From NCBI GenBank assembly GCA_938036665.1, contig CALHWR010000078.1:1-32055 (forward strand): a DNA stretch of 32,055 nt, given 5' to 3'. A program made the translations under genes and the position numbers. Positions 25,145 through 32,055 of this stretch are shown piece by piece; within the stretch, counting starts at the first letter, position 1, and each line of letters opens with the position of its first letter. Origin of the DNA: an uncultured Collinsella sp. (GTDB lineage: Bacteria; Actinomycetota; Coriobacteriia; Coriobacteriales; Coriobacteriaceae). Under the pieces are notes generated by a model. It searched no databases. It saw only the letters and a list, made by a program, of their open reading frames with translations, and was not told the origin of the DNA.

Positions 25145-26434
25145 CTATAGACAAAATGCCGCATAAAGCGGAACAGACATAAGCCCATCATTCATTCCAA
25201 AGGGCTTAGTCGATAGCCTGATAAGGCGCACGCCCGGATGGGTCTTTTTAAGTGAGGACAGACTTCGAGATCTTGTGTTCTCCCCCGCCTTGACTTCAAT
25301 CGCAGACAAGCATCCCTGCTTCTCTACTACAAAGTCGATTTCCGCACGATTATCTCGCGCCCAATAATGCAGTGGATAACCCATGGCTGAAAGCTGTTGG
25401 GCAACGTAGTTTTCGGTAAGTGCACCCATGAATGTGCCGCCGATACCGGCAAGAATATCGGCGCGTTGAGCACCGGCCTTGGAGACCAGCAGCCCTGTAT
25501 CCGCCTGATAGATTTTAAAAGCAGAAGGGTTAACGAAGGCCTCTAAGGGGCTTTCGATCTGCCCGACTAGGCTGCAGCGCGCCACCGTACCCGACAATAC
25601 AAGCCAATCGAGAGCATCTCCAAAGAGAGACGCATTGCCCCCCGCTCGCACTACCTTGTATTGAAATTTACGATTCTCTTTGGCAAGCTGCTGTGGAATG
25701 GAATCGAAGCACGCACGCGTCTTTGCACTCAAGCGTTCATCAGCATATTTATTGGTGTCGGCGGAATATCCGTCGAGAATAATCCGATGCTTTTCGGCCA
25801 CATCAATGATTGACTGATCATCGATGTACGTTTGGACCGCCTCGGGCATTCCGCCAACAACAAGATACTGTCGATAGAGCCCAAGCGCCTTTTCATGAAG
25901 GCTTGGCGCAAGAGGACCCATTATCTCGAATGATGAGCGTATCTCGTCGACCAGCTGATCGTGCCCCATCGCCCAGAGAAACTCCTCGAAATCGAGTGGA
26001 GTCATCTCAATCAAGTCGGTCTTTCCGACGGGGAACGAATACGACTGATGGTTAATGGCAACCCCAAGAAGCGACCCGGCAGCCGCAACGTAATACTCGG
26101 GAGCATCTTCGCAAAAGTATTTAAGGGAAGTGAGCGCTTCCTCGCATGCCTGGATCTCGTCAATGAACAGTAAGGTTTTGCCAGGCACGATACGCTGTCC
26201 CGTACGAGCCTCGATCGCACGTACGATCGAATGAGGATCAAGACCGCCCGAAAAATCCGCTCGCGCCGACCGGTCGTTCTCAAGATTAACGTAGACAACC
26301 GATTCGAAAAGATCCTGGGCGTGCGTTCTGAGCAAATAGGTCTTGCCACACTGGCGCACGCCTTTGACCAGCAAAGGTTTTCTATCAGCTCTGTCTCGCC
26401 ATTCCCTAAGGAGCTCGTCTGCCTTGCGACGCAT
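25145..26434 (-). CDS. AAA ATPase with DUF4143 C-terminal domain
   Basis: A 429-residue ATPase. Walker A is 'GVRQCGKT' (25-32) and Walker B is 'LLFIDEIQACEEA', followed by the family's short sensor region. The C-terminal DUF4143 domain has the nuclease-like block 'ALTENYVAQQL...RDNRAEIDFVVE...AIEVKAGE', with Asp and Glu-x-Lys residues like those of restriction-fold enzymes. These solitary ATPases are common in gut bacteria in many copies and have no established function. GGGAAGG lies six bases before the ATG. The AT-rich gap upstream (26435-26614) contains no gene that I can see. Confidence 0.88.
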   Translation of the reverse strand: MRRKADELLREWRDRADRKPLLVKGVRQCGKTYLLRTHAQDLFESVVYVNLENDRSARADFSGGLDPHSIVRAIEARTGQRIVPGKTLLFIDEIQACEEALTSLKYFCEDAPEYYVAAAGSLLGVAINHQSYSFPVGKTDLIEMTPLDFEEFLWAMGHDQLVDEIRSSFEIMGPLAPSLHEKALGLYRQYLVVGGMPEAVQTYIDDQSIIDVAEKHRIILDGYSADTNKYADERLSAKTRACFDSIPQQLAKENRKFQYKVVRAGGNASLFGDALDWLVLSGTVARCSLVGQIESPLEAFVNPSAFKIYQADTGLLVSKAGAQRADILAGIGGTFMGALTENYVAQQLSAMGYPLHYWARDNRAEIDFVVEKQGCLSAIEVKAGENTRSRSLSSLKKTHPGVRLIRLSTKPFGMNDGLMSVPLYAAFCL

Positions 26435-26614
26435 ACGTAACCTTCCCTCATGAACTTCTATTTGACAATATTTTAACGCGGATTAATTTGTTTTCAGTTA
26501 TTTTTCTGCGTTTAAAAATTGTTCTATACGGCACTTGAGGGAATTCGCCCCTATCTCTCGGTAAGGACAGCAAGCATTTCCACCAACGCTGATTGCCATG
26601 CGTTCTTCTTGTCC

Positions 26615-27145
26615 TTAGGCGAGCTTGCGAGCGAGCTCTCGCACCTCTTTCAACTTGGGCGACGATGCCATGCTGTCGCGCTCGGTCATGCCACCAATCG
26701 TGACAATGCCCTGGTCCTCCCACTTGCAGTACGCGCAGGTTGACTTGTACATAGCGATCGCCGCATCATAGACACCCTCGCTGTGGCTATCGAGCAAAAG
26801 GGCCGTCTTGGTGAACGGGAAACCCGTGGCACCGAAGGCGTACAGGCGGTCGATGGCGGTCTTTTCCTGCGCAGTGATGTCAAACCAGTAGATAGGCGAA
26901 GCGAAGACAACCATGTCGGTGTCTTTCAGCGACTCAATCACGTTGGCCATGTCATCCTTCTGCACGCAGACGCCCTCATGGGCGAAGCAGTACTGGCATC
27001 CCAAGCAGCCGGCGATCTTCTTGCTGGCAACGCGGATGACCTCGACCGTATGGCCGCCCTCACGCGCGGTCTCGGCAAACGCCTCGACCATGGTATCGGT
27101 ATTGGCGCCCTTACGCGGGCTGCCGCTCAATACAACGATATTCAT
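26615..27145 (-). CDS. Flavodoxin-fold NAD(P)H-dependent FMN reductase
   Basis: A 176-residue flavoprotein of the iron-sulfur-flavoprotein/FMN-reductase group. The phosphate-binding loop is 'SGSPRKGANTD' (7-17). A cysteine cluster 'GCLGCQYCFAHEGVC' (Cys47, 50, 53, 60) fits the compact [4Fe-4S] motif of iron-sulfur flavoproteins. 'FASPIYWFDITAQEKTAIDR' is the flavin-contact loop. It likely reduces quinones, azo compounds or other electron acceptors in the cytoplasm. Its ribosome site, AAGGAGAGGG, precedes the ATG. The TetR gene lies about 200 bases upstream on the same strand, so it may be read from that promoter. An eight-base inverted repeat (26562-26569 with 26610-26617) spans its stop codon. 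Confidence 0.88.
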   Translation of the reverse strand: MNIVVLSGSPRKGANTDTMVEAFAETAREGGHTVEVIRVASKKIAGCLGCQYCFAHEGVCVQKDDMANVIESLKDTDMVVFASPIYWFDITAQEKTAIDRLYAFGATGFPFTKTALLLDSHSEGVYDAAIAMYKSTCAYCKWEDQGIVTIGGMTERDSMASSPKLKEVRELARKLA

Positions 27146-27349
27146 AGGATTCCCTCTCCTTCATGCTGCAGGCGCGCAGCATTTTTTCTTGTAACCAAAA
27201 CAAATGGGGTTAATCAATCGCCAGCAGGCCATATCTCTTGCTCAAGTTCCCTAAAGAAGCTCAAGGCGATTGCGATTGCCTTATACAACATCGAAAACCA
27301 AAGAGGGGCCATAGCAACGTCGCCTGCCTGAAATGGCACGCTGTCAAGA

Positions 27350-27904
27350 TCAACTACGGGGATCGCGACGAGCCGATACCGCCCGCATGCCCCCTTCGGA
27401 ATAGGCGCTGAGCAGCTCCTGAGCGTGGGCAAACTCGGGCCCTCGCCTCCAACCGAGCAGGCGGTTGACCGCGAGATTTCCCTGGACGTTGTGGACGAAG
27501 AGCAGATAGGCGTCCTCGCGCGAAAGCCCAGTCTCCTCCATGATCGAGGGAACCATCTGCTCGGCGCCGCGCTCGACGACGCGCTGTGCCACCCGGGCGT
27601 ACGCGTCGTCATCCGAGTAGAGCAGATAATAGTCATCGTTTGCCGGCGGACGCTGGCAGAGGGCGCCCGCCTCCGTTCCCTCGAGCGGCGGCACCGCCGC
27701 CAAGGCCTCGTCGATAAGCGCGTCGAGCAGGGCGAACTTGTCCTCGTAGTGCAGATAGAACGTGCCACGGTTGATATCGGCGCGTCGGCAGATATCCGCT
27801 ACCGTCATCTTCGCGAAGCCGACCTCGGCCAGCAGCGCGAAGAACGCCTCCCGTATGACCGAGAGTGTATAGCGTCGGCGACGATCGATCTTCCCCGCTT
27901 CCAT
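27350..27904 (-). CDS. TetR-family repressor, divergent from sirtuin operon
   Basis: A 184-residue regulator. The N-terminal helix-turn-helix is classic TetR: 'RYTLSVIREAFFALLAEVGF', then 'MTVADICRRADINRGTFYLHYEDKFALL'. The C-terminal ligand domain follows. The start at 27904 has GGAGG four to five bases upstream; the frame continues to 27931. It diverges from the sirtuin-like operon with a 143-base gap that contains a near-palindrome over the operon's -10 box, so it probably represses both directions. A broken copy lies at 30635-30930. The 204 bases beyond its stop hold only a possible 32-codon frame (27214-27312). Confidence 0.9.
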   Translation of the reverse strand: MEAGKIDRRRRYTLSVIREAFFALLAEVGFAKMTVADICRRADINRGTFYLHYEDKFALLDALIDEALAAVPPLEGTEAGALCQRPPANDDYYLLYSDDDAYARVAQRVVERGAEQMVPSIMEETGLSREDAYLLFVHNVQGNLAVNRLLGWRRGPEFAHAQELLSAYSEGGMRAVSARRDPRS

Positions 27905-28008
27905 TACCCCTCCAATTGCAACGCTCGACAATGCCCGGCAAACGCTCGTTTATCGACAGCAGGCCGAAGCTGTTCATTGCTCTTAAGCAAATCGACATGG
28001 ATACTTTT

Positions 28009-28028
28009 TATAGACACCTGTTTATAAT
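28009..28028 (+). promoter_or_regulatory. Operator-like palindrome and -10 of the sirtuin operon
   Basis: TATAGACA-CC-TGTTTATA (28009-28026) is a near-perfect eight-base inverted repeat. It overlaps a perfect TATAAT at 28023-28028, 19 bases before the GTG start. A TetR dimer bound here would block the promoter. The equivalent site at 31036-31053 keeps the left half but has a degraded right half. Confidence 0.55.
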
Positions 28029-28047
28029 AGCTGAAAGAAGGTATCCA

Positions 28048-29013
28048 GTGACCCTGTACGAGCAGCTCGTTATCGAGCTCACCAACCAATCGTTTTCCCT
28101 TCAGGCCGCCTACCGCAGCGGCGGCACGCCCTATGAGCTGAGTGACCGCGAGCCCGAGCCCTACGACCAGCAAATCAGGGACTTCGCCCGCATGATCGAG
28201 GAAGCCGATTGCGTGCTGGTGGGCGGGGCCTCTGGGCTCTCCGCGGCGGGCGGCGGCGACTTCTATTACGAGGACAACGCAACCTATCGCAGGCATTTCG
28301 GCAAATTCGCCGAGCGTTACGGTTTCAAGGGCGCTTTCGAGGGGTCGTTCTACCGCTGGCCCACCGCCGAGGCGCGCTGGGGATACCTCGCCACCTTCCT
28401 CGACACCACGCTCAACGCCCCGCTGCGCAAGCCCTACAAGGACCTCGACGCCATTCTCGCCGAGAAGGATTTCTTCGTGCTCACCACCAACCAGGACACG
28501 CAGTTTGTGAAGCTCTACCCCTGGGAGAAGGTGGCAGAGATCCAAGGCGACCACCGCTTCTTTCAGTGCTCCCGCTGTTGCACCGACGCGGTGTGGGATG
28601 CGGTCGAGCCGGTCTCCAACATGGTAGAGGCCATGGGAGACGGCCTTGAGGTTCCGACAGAGCTCGTGCCGCGCTGCCCGCACTGCGGGGCAGAGGCGTT
28701 CCCCTGGGTTCGCGGCTACGGCAACTTCCTGCAGGGCGAGCTCTACGAGGAGCAGTACCACAAGGTGTCCGACTGGCTCGACGCGCACGCGCGGCAGAGG
28801 ATCCTTTTCCTCGAGCTGGGCGTGGGCCGCATGACGCCCGCGTTTATCCAGGAGCCGTTCTGGGCCCTCACGGCGCAGTTGTCGCAGGCTAGCTACATCG
28901 CCGTGAACAACAGGACGCAGTTTCTCCCCCGCGCGATCGAGGATTGGGGGCTCGCCGTTCGCGCCGACATCGCCGACGTGCTCGCCGACGTGCGCAAGAC
29001 GCTGGGGAGGTAG
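28048..29013 (+). CDS. Class-M-like sirtuin, first of three
   Basis: A 321-residue Sir2-fold protein. The NAD-binding glycine loop is 'VLVGGASGLSAAGG' (about 57-70). 'LTTNQDTQF' carries Asn148, and 'EIQGDHRFFQC' puts Gln166 where ordinary sirtuins have the catalytic His. The zinc ribbon is Cys-x2-Cys plus 'CPHC'. 'ILFLELGVGRMTPAFI' is the conserved late block. The Asn/Gln pair is the hallmark of SirTM sirtuins, which ADP-ribosylate a lipoylated carrier protein instead of deacetylating. Start: GTG with AGAAGG six bases upstream; the duplicate at 31074 begins with ATG at the matching site. Unlike typical SirTM loci, I see no macrodomain, GcvH-like or lipoate-ligase gene nearby. Confidence 0.82.
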   Translation: MTLYEQLVIELTNQSFSLQAAYRSGGTPYELSDREPEPYDQQIRDFARMIEEADCVLVGGASGLSAAGGGDFYYEDNATYRRHFGKFAERYGFKGAFEGSFYRWPTAEARWGYLATFLDTTLNAPLRKPYKDLDAILAEKDFFVLTTNQDTQFVKLYPWEKVAEIQGDHRFFQCSRCCTDAVWDAVEPVSNMVEAMGDGLEVPTELVPRCPHCGAEAFPWVRGYGNFLQGELYEEQYHKVSDWLDAHARQRILFLELGVGRMTPAFIQEPFWALTAQLSQASYIAVNNRTQFLPRAIEDWGLAVRADIADVLADVRKTLGR

Positions 29014-29016
29014 CAC

Positions 29017-29715
29017 ATGGAAACGGTGAAAGCAGTTCGCATAGGCAGGGCGCTAGCCGAGGCGGATCTTGTCATCATCGGCGCCAGCAACGGGCTGGAC
29101 ATGGCAGAGGGGCTCAACCTCTTCTGCGCCGATGCTCATTTCCGAGAGGCGTACGGCGACCTCGCTCAGGCCGACGGCATCGGCTGCATACTGCAGGGGC
29201 TCGCCTCCCCGGATGCCAGCGTGCGAAGCCGATGGGTCGAGCGGTTCCATCAAAAGGAGTATGTCGAGTATGAGCCCAGCCCGCTCATGAACGGGCTGCG
29301 GCGTCTTACAGAGCACGCTGACACCTTCGTGATCACGTGCAATATCGACGGGCACTTCGTACGCGCAGGGTTCAACGAGAACCGCGTGCTCGAGACGGAG
29401 GGGAGCATACGCACGTCGATCGACGAGCGGCGTCTCGCCCATCCAGACGCCCTCGCCACGGCCCAGCTCGAGGAGCTCGAGCGCCTTGTGCAAGCCCATC
29501 GCAACGGCAGGGTCGCCATCCTCGAACTTGGCGTGGGACTGCGCAACGGCATCATAAAGCACATGCTCGCCCAGATCGCGAACGTCTGCGAGCACGCCAC
29601 CTACATCGTGTTCAACTACAGCCAGGCCATGGCGCCCGACGCCTCGTGCGAGACGATTCTCGTTGACGGCGATATGACCCCGGCTTTCGAGGAGATCGCC
29701 CGATGCCACCCCTAG
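29017..29715 (+). CDS. Zinc-ribbon-less sirtuin-like protein, second of three
   Basis: A 232-residue protein clearly related to its neighbours: a glycine loop 'VIIGASNGLDMAEGLNLF', then 'VITCNIDGHFVRAGF' with Asn109, then 'AILELGVGLRNGIIKHMLAQI'. Where the flanking proteins have Gln-Gly it has Glu128-Gly ('LETEGSIR'), and the whole zinc ribbon is missing. This may be a catalytically altered or inactive partner, or a substrate-recognition subunit. GGGGAGG six bases before the ATG overlaps the stop of the first gene, and its own stop overlaps the third gene by 13 bases, so the three are translationally coupled. Confidence 0.75.
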   Translation: METVKAVRIGRALAEADLVIIGASNGLDMAEGLNLFCADAHFREAYGDLAQADGIGCILQGLASPDASVRSRWVERFHQKEYVEYEPSPLMNGLRRLTEHADTFVITCNIDGHFVRAGFNENRVLETEGSIRTSIDERRLAHPDALATAQLEELERLVQAHRNGRVAILELGVGLRNGIIKHMLAQIANVCEHATYIVFNYSQAMAPDASCETILVDGDMTPAFEEIARCHP

Positions 29716-30551
29716 AAAGAGAAGCGCGTAGGCTTCGAAGCCTTATCGACGATGCCGACGCCATCATCGTCGGCATCGGCTCGGGCATGTCGAGCGCCGC
29801 CGGGTTCAACCATTACAACCGCGCGGGCATGGCGCGCGCAGGAATGGCGGACTGGCAGCAAGCCTTTGGCTTCAAGAGCCTTTTCGACGGCTTCTACCAC
29901 CTCTACCCCAGCCTCGAGCAGCAATGGGCCTACTACGCGCGATATATCGATTTCATGCTGCGCGAGCCGACCTCGCAGCCCTATCTCGACCTACGGTCCC
30001 TCATCGGCCATAAGGATTACTTCATCCTGAGCACCAATGTAGACACCCAAGTCGAGAAGACGTTTCCCACCGAGAGGATCTGCAACTATCAGGGAAGCTT
30101 CGCGCACCTTCAATGCAAGCAGCCATGCTGCGACGAGCTCTTCGATGCGAGCCCCTACGTCGAGCGCATGCTCGCGGGCATGGCGGGGTTCGAGGTCCGC
30201 AGCGAGGATATCCCCCGATGCCCGCACTGCGGCTGGCAGCTTGTACCGTGGGTGCGCGACGACACGTTTCTGCAGGGTGCGGCATGGCGCGAGAGCCTCG
30301 GACGATACGAGCGCTTCGTGCGCGAGCTCGGTAGTAGCCACGTGCTGTTGCTGGAGCTCGGCGTGGGCGAGATGACCCCCGGCATCATCACGCTCCCGTT
30401 CTGGAGCATGACCGCGAAGCTGCCGGATGCGCACCTGCTGAGCGTGAACATCTCGAGCGGCTCCGCTCCGTTGCAACTTGGAAGCAAGGCGGAGGCGATC
30501 CAGGCCGATTTGGGCGCCCTGCTCTCGGTGGCGCGGGCAGGTGGCGAGTAA
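29703..30551 (+). CDS. Class-M-like sirtuin, third of three
   Basis: A 282-residue Sir2-fold protein. The glycine loop is 'IIVGIGSGMSSAAGF' (about 21-35). 'ILSTNVDTQ' holds Asn112, 'NYQGSFAHLQC' holds Gln130, and the zinc ribbon has 'CKQPCC' and 'CPHC'. The block 'VLLLELGVGEMTPGIITLPFW' is close to the SirTM family pattern. The spacing from Asn to Gln (18 residues) equals that of the first gene, so both should share one chemistry, probably ADP-ribosyl transfer. It has the SirTM-like substitution of the catalytic His. Its start overlaps the second gene, with GAGGAG eight bases upstream. A hairpin at 30588-30615 follows. Confidence 0.82.
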   Translation: MPPLEREARRLRSLIDDADAIIVGIGSGMSSAAGFNHYNRAGMARAGMADWQQAFGFKSLFDGFYHLYPSLEQQWAYYARYIDFMLREPTSQPYLDLRSLIGHKDYFILSTNVDTQVEKTFPTERICNYQGSFAHLQCKQPCCDELFDASPYVERMLAGMAGFEVRSEDIPRCPHCGWQLVPWVRDDTFLQGAAWRESLGRYERFVRELGSSHVLLLELGVGEMTPGIITLPFWSMTAKLPDAHLLSVNISSGSAPLQLGSKAEAIQADLGALLSVARAGGE

Positions 30552-30587
30552 CGCGGAGCGGTAGACGCGCAATGAGGTTTTAGCCGC

Positions 30588-30615
30588 AGCCTCCGAACGA
30601 GAGGGCTCGGAGGCT
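30588..30615. terminator. Hairpin between sirtuin operon and broken TetR
   Basis: A perfect nine-base stem, AGCCTCCGA / TCGGAGGCT, with a ten-base loop, 36 bases past the third sirtuin gene. No good T-run follows on either strand. It lies between convergent units and probably ends both. Confidence 0.5.
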
Positions 30616-30634
30616 GGTATTCCTGAATCGCAGG

Positions 30635-30930
30635 TCACGATGGGTTATCGGAATCGTGAAGAGCGGATACCGCCAGTAAGCCCCTTTCGGAATAGGTGTT
30701 GAGCAGCTCCTGGGCATGGGCGAACTCGGGGCCTCGTCGATAAGCGCATCGAGCAGCGCGTACTTATCCTCGTAATGCAGATAGAACGTTCCCCGGTTGA
30801 TCTCGGCGCGGCGGCAGATGTCCGCCACCGTCATCTTCGCGAAGCCGACCTCGGCCAGCAGCGCGAAGAACGCCTCCTGTATGACCGAGAGGGTGTAGCG
30901 CCGCCGGCGGTCGATCTTGGTTTCTCCCAT
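30635..30930 (-). pseudogene. Broken TetR duplicate with internal deletion
   Basis: The first 65 or so residues match the intact TetR closely ('RRRRYTLSVI', 'MTVADICRRAEINRGTFYLHYED'), so the DNA-binding domain survives. The frame then joins 'LIDEA' straight to the sequence near the normal C-terminus. About 265 bp are missing compared with 27441-27710, at a shared CCTCG. As 265 is not a multiple of three, the tail is read out of frame to a stop at 30580; in the original frame it would end at 30635 with '...ELLNTYSERG...'. The product would be a helix-turn-helix without a ligand domain. Confidence 0.8.
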
Positions 30931-31255
30931 CGCCTCTCCAATCTGAGTCGTTTGACAATGTCCAGTAGCTGTTCGTTTATCGACAGGTGCACGCGTTTGT
31001 TCATTGCCCCTGCGAAAATCAACAAGGATACTGTTTATAGACACCTGTTTTTTATAGCTGAAAGGGAGCACGGATGACCCTGTGCGAGAAGCTCGGCATC
31101 GGGCTTGTCAGCCGATCGTTTTCCCATCGGGCCGTCTATCGAAACGGCGGCACGTCATACGATTTGAGCGATTGCGAGCCTGCTGCTTGCAAGCAAGATA
31201 TCGAGGTTTTTGCCCGCAAGGTGGGGGAGGCTGATTGCGTGTTTACGGGAGAGGC
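30640..31255. repeat. Second copy of the TetR/operator/sirtuin-start segment
   Basis: This stretch repeats, in the same orientation, the layout of about 27370-28240: TetR tail, TetR head, divergent control region and the first 60 residues of a sirtuin. Long exact blocks are shared, such as TATAGACACCTGTTT and TAGCTGAAAG, but the copies differ at many positions, so the duplication is not recent. The internal deletion in TetR and the truncated sirtuin show that this copy is decaying. Confidence 0.75.
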
Positions 31256-31274
31256 AGGTAGGCAGGCGTTATGA
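31074..31274 (+). pseudogene. Truncated sirtuin N-terminus
   Basis: A 66-residue frame homologous to the start of the gene at 28048: 'MTLCEKLGIGLVSRSFS...RNGGTSYDLSDCEP' and 'ADCVFTGEAG', the beginning of the NAD-binding glycine loop. Similarity stops right there, and eight bases of unrelated sequence later a radical SAM gene begins with an ATGA overlap. All catalytic and zinc-binding parts are gone. GGGAG lies before the ATG, so the short peptide could still be translated and could lead ribosomes into the downstream gene. Confidence 0.75.
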
Positions 31275-31960
31275 GCATCTGCATCAAAAATCAGATTCAG
31301 AATATGAATATCGTCATCGGCTGTACAGTGGGGTGTGCATATTGCTATGCCCGCAACAATGTGAAGCGCTGGCATATGATTGATGACTTCACTGACCCTG
31401 AATTCTTTCCGGGTAAGCTCAAGATGATGGAAAAGAAACGTCCGCAGAACTTTCTTCTTACCGGCATGAGCGATCTCTCCGGGTGGAAGCTGGAATGGCG
31501 AGACGAGGTATTTGCAAAGATCCATGAGAATCCACAGCATCAGTTCCTGTTCCTGACCAAGAGACCCGATTTGCTGGATTTAGATACCGACCTGGAAAAC
31601 GCATGGTTCGGCGTTACGGTGACGAGGAAAGCGGAGCTGTGGCGTATCGACGCCCTTCGGAAAAACGTCAAAGCAAATCACTTCTTCGTTACTTTTGAGC
31701 CGCTATTCGACGATCCCGGTACGGTCGACCTTTCCGGAATCAACTGGATCGTCGTCGGTACCATGACCGGGGCGCAGAGCAGGAAGGTTCATACGGAACC
31801 GGAGTGGGCATGGTCTTTGACGGACCAGGCGCACGCGCTTGGCATTCCAATGTTTATGAAGGAAGACCTCGTCTCTGTCATAGGGGACGAAAACATGATT
31901 CAGGAATTGCCGGAAGAATTCGAAAGAGTGCTGGAGGTGCAGAGAACATGGCGGAAGTGA
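31271..31960 (+). CDS. Radical SAM mobile pair protein A (Gp37/DUF5131-like)
   Basis: A 229-residue protein with the cluster motif 'CTVGCAYC' (Cys18, 22, 25), typical of a Cys-x3-Cys-x2-Cys radical SAM [4Fe-4S] site. It has the Gp37/Gp68-like blocks 'LLTGMSDLSGWK', 'FLFLTKRPDLLD', 'WFGVTVT', 'FVTFEPLF' and 'WIVVGTMTG'. With the next gene it matches the pair annotated as radical SAM mobile pair proteins A and B, which travel together on mobile DNA; the substrate is unknown. Base composition is visibly less GC-rich than upstream genes, which supports recent transfer. The ATG overlaps the truncated sirtuin's stop; the Met at residue 12 is an alternative start. Confidence 0.82.
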   Translation: MSICIKNQIQNMNIVIGCTVGCAYCYARNNVKRWHMIDDFTDPEFFPGKLKMMEKKRPQNFLLTGMSDLSGWKLEWRDEVFAKIHENPQHQFLFLTKRPDLLDLDTDLENAWFGVTVTRKAELWRIDALRKNVKANHFFVTFEPLFDDPGTVDLSGINWIVVGTMTGAQSRKVHTEPEWAWSLTDQAHALGIPMFMKEDLVSVIGDENMIQELPEEFERVLEVQRTWRK

Positions 31961-32055
31961 TCGATGGAATCCTCATCAATGAGGTGGAAGCAAAGAACAT
32001 CATGACCAAGTCCGGTCTGCCGGTAGGCGGCTACTCGGTCAATCCCTATGTAGGC
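31948..32055 (+). CDS. Radical SAM mobile pair protein B, 5' part
   Basis: The first 36 codons of a gene cut by the window end: 'MAEVIDGILINEVEAKNIMT', then 'LPVGGYSVNPYVG'. In mobile pair B proteins this N-terminus leads directly into the radical SAM cysteine cluster, which would lie just outside the window. GGAGG is ten bases upstream, and the start overlaps the end of gene A by 13 bases, so the two are coupled. Confidence 0.7.
   Translation, partial: MAEVIDGILINEVEAKNIMTKSGLPVGGYSVNPYVG

Noticed and set aside
26462..26490. TTGACA with TAATTT at 16 bases on the plus strand
   Set aside because: It points into the antisense of the flavodoxin gene with no plus-strand gene to drive, so it is likely chance in an AT-rich gap.
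27214..27312. 32-codon frame after the TetR gene
   Set aside because: The sequence has a plausible hydrophobic stretch but no ribosome site and no recognisable family. Too weak to list as a gene.
27904..29016. 370-codon minus-strand frame
   Set aside because: Antisense of the first sirtuin gene; it also runs across the divergent promoter region. The sirtuin motifs lie on the other strand.
1..32055. CRISPR arrays, tRNA and rRNA genes
   Set aside because: I looked for regularly spaced direct repeats, CCA-type cloverleaf ends and rRNA-like conserved blocks and saw none. The repeats present are inverted or occur as a few dispersed copies.

Overview
The window looks like chromosomal DNA of a gut actinobacterium of class Coriobacteriia, most likely Collinsella or a close relative. 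The basis is high GC with strong GC bias at third codon positions, Gram-positive surface features (a lipoprotein lipobox and an LAxTG-type sortase signal), an actinobacterial-type LexA box, and genes typical of anaerobes. The assignment is inferred from protein character only; no rRNA or tRNA is visible.

Layout. Positions 1-1904 hold two membrane proteins, one of the DUF3592 type. Positions 1905-2464 are gene-poor: a decayed paralogue tail, a 160-bp near-perfect inverted repeat, and the first of three copies of a dispersed hairpin repeat. A large MacB-type ABC transporter follows on the minus strand (2465-5719), then a CoA-disulfide-reductase/rhodanese fusion (5941-7632) with half a stand-alone rhodanese gene upstream of it. 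Positions 7806-9907 form a minus-strand redox operon: a 48-residue CxxC protein, a NapH-like membrane ferredoxin, a TlpA-like thioredoxin lipoprotein, then a terminator. An OmpR-type two-component system diverges from it (9997-11843). The kinase's last residues are encoded by a hairpin-repeat copy. Next come an ATP-pyrophosphatase-only GMP synthase with a palindromic leader (11941-12993), a LuxR-type regulator (13219-14223) and a 1455-residue exported, probably wall-anchored protein (14380-18747).

The second half holds a small membrane protein, an archaeal-type AAA ATPase preceded by a striking perfect palindrome with a further direct repeat (19120-20608), and a paralogous type IIA topoisomerase pair whose promoter carries an exact mycobacterial-type SOS box (20646-25045). 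After these come a DUF4143 AAA ATPase and a flavodoxin-fold reductase.

Positions 27350-30551 are the most unusual part. A TetR-type repressor diverges from three tightly packed sirtuin-like genes. Two carry the Asn/Gln active-site signature of class-M (SirTM, ADP-ribosylating) sirtuins. The middle one lacks the zinc ribbon and has Glu in place of Gln. A second, decayed copy of the TetR/operator/sirtuin start lies at 30635-31274. Its TetR has lost about 265 bp, and its sirtuin is cut off where a lower-GC radical SAM mobile gene pair begins (31271 to the window end). The region therefore looks like an accessory island: a repressor-controlled sirtuin module that was duplicated and then apparently invaded by a mobile cassette.
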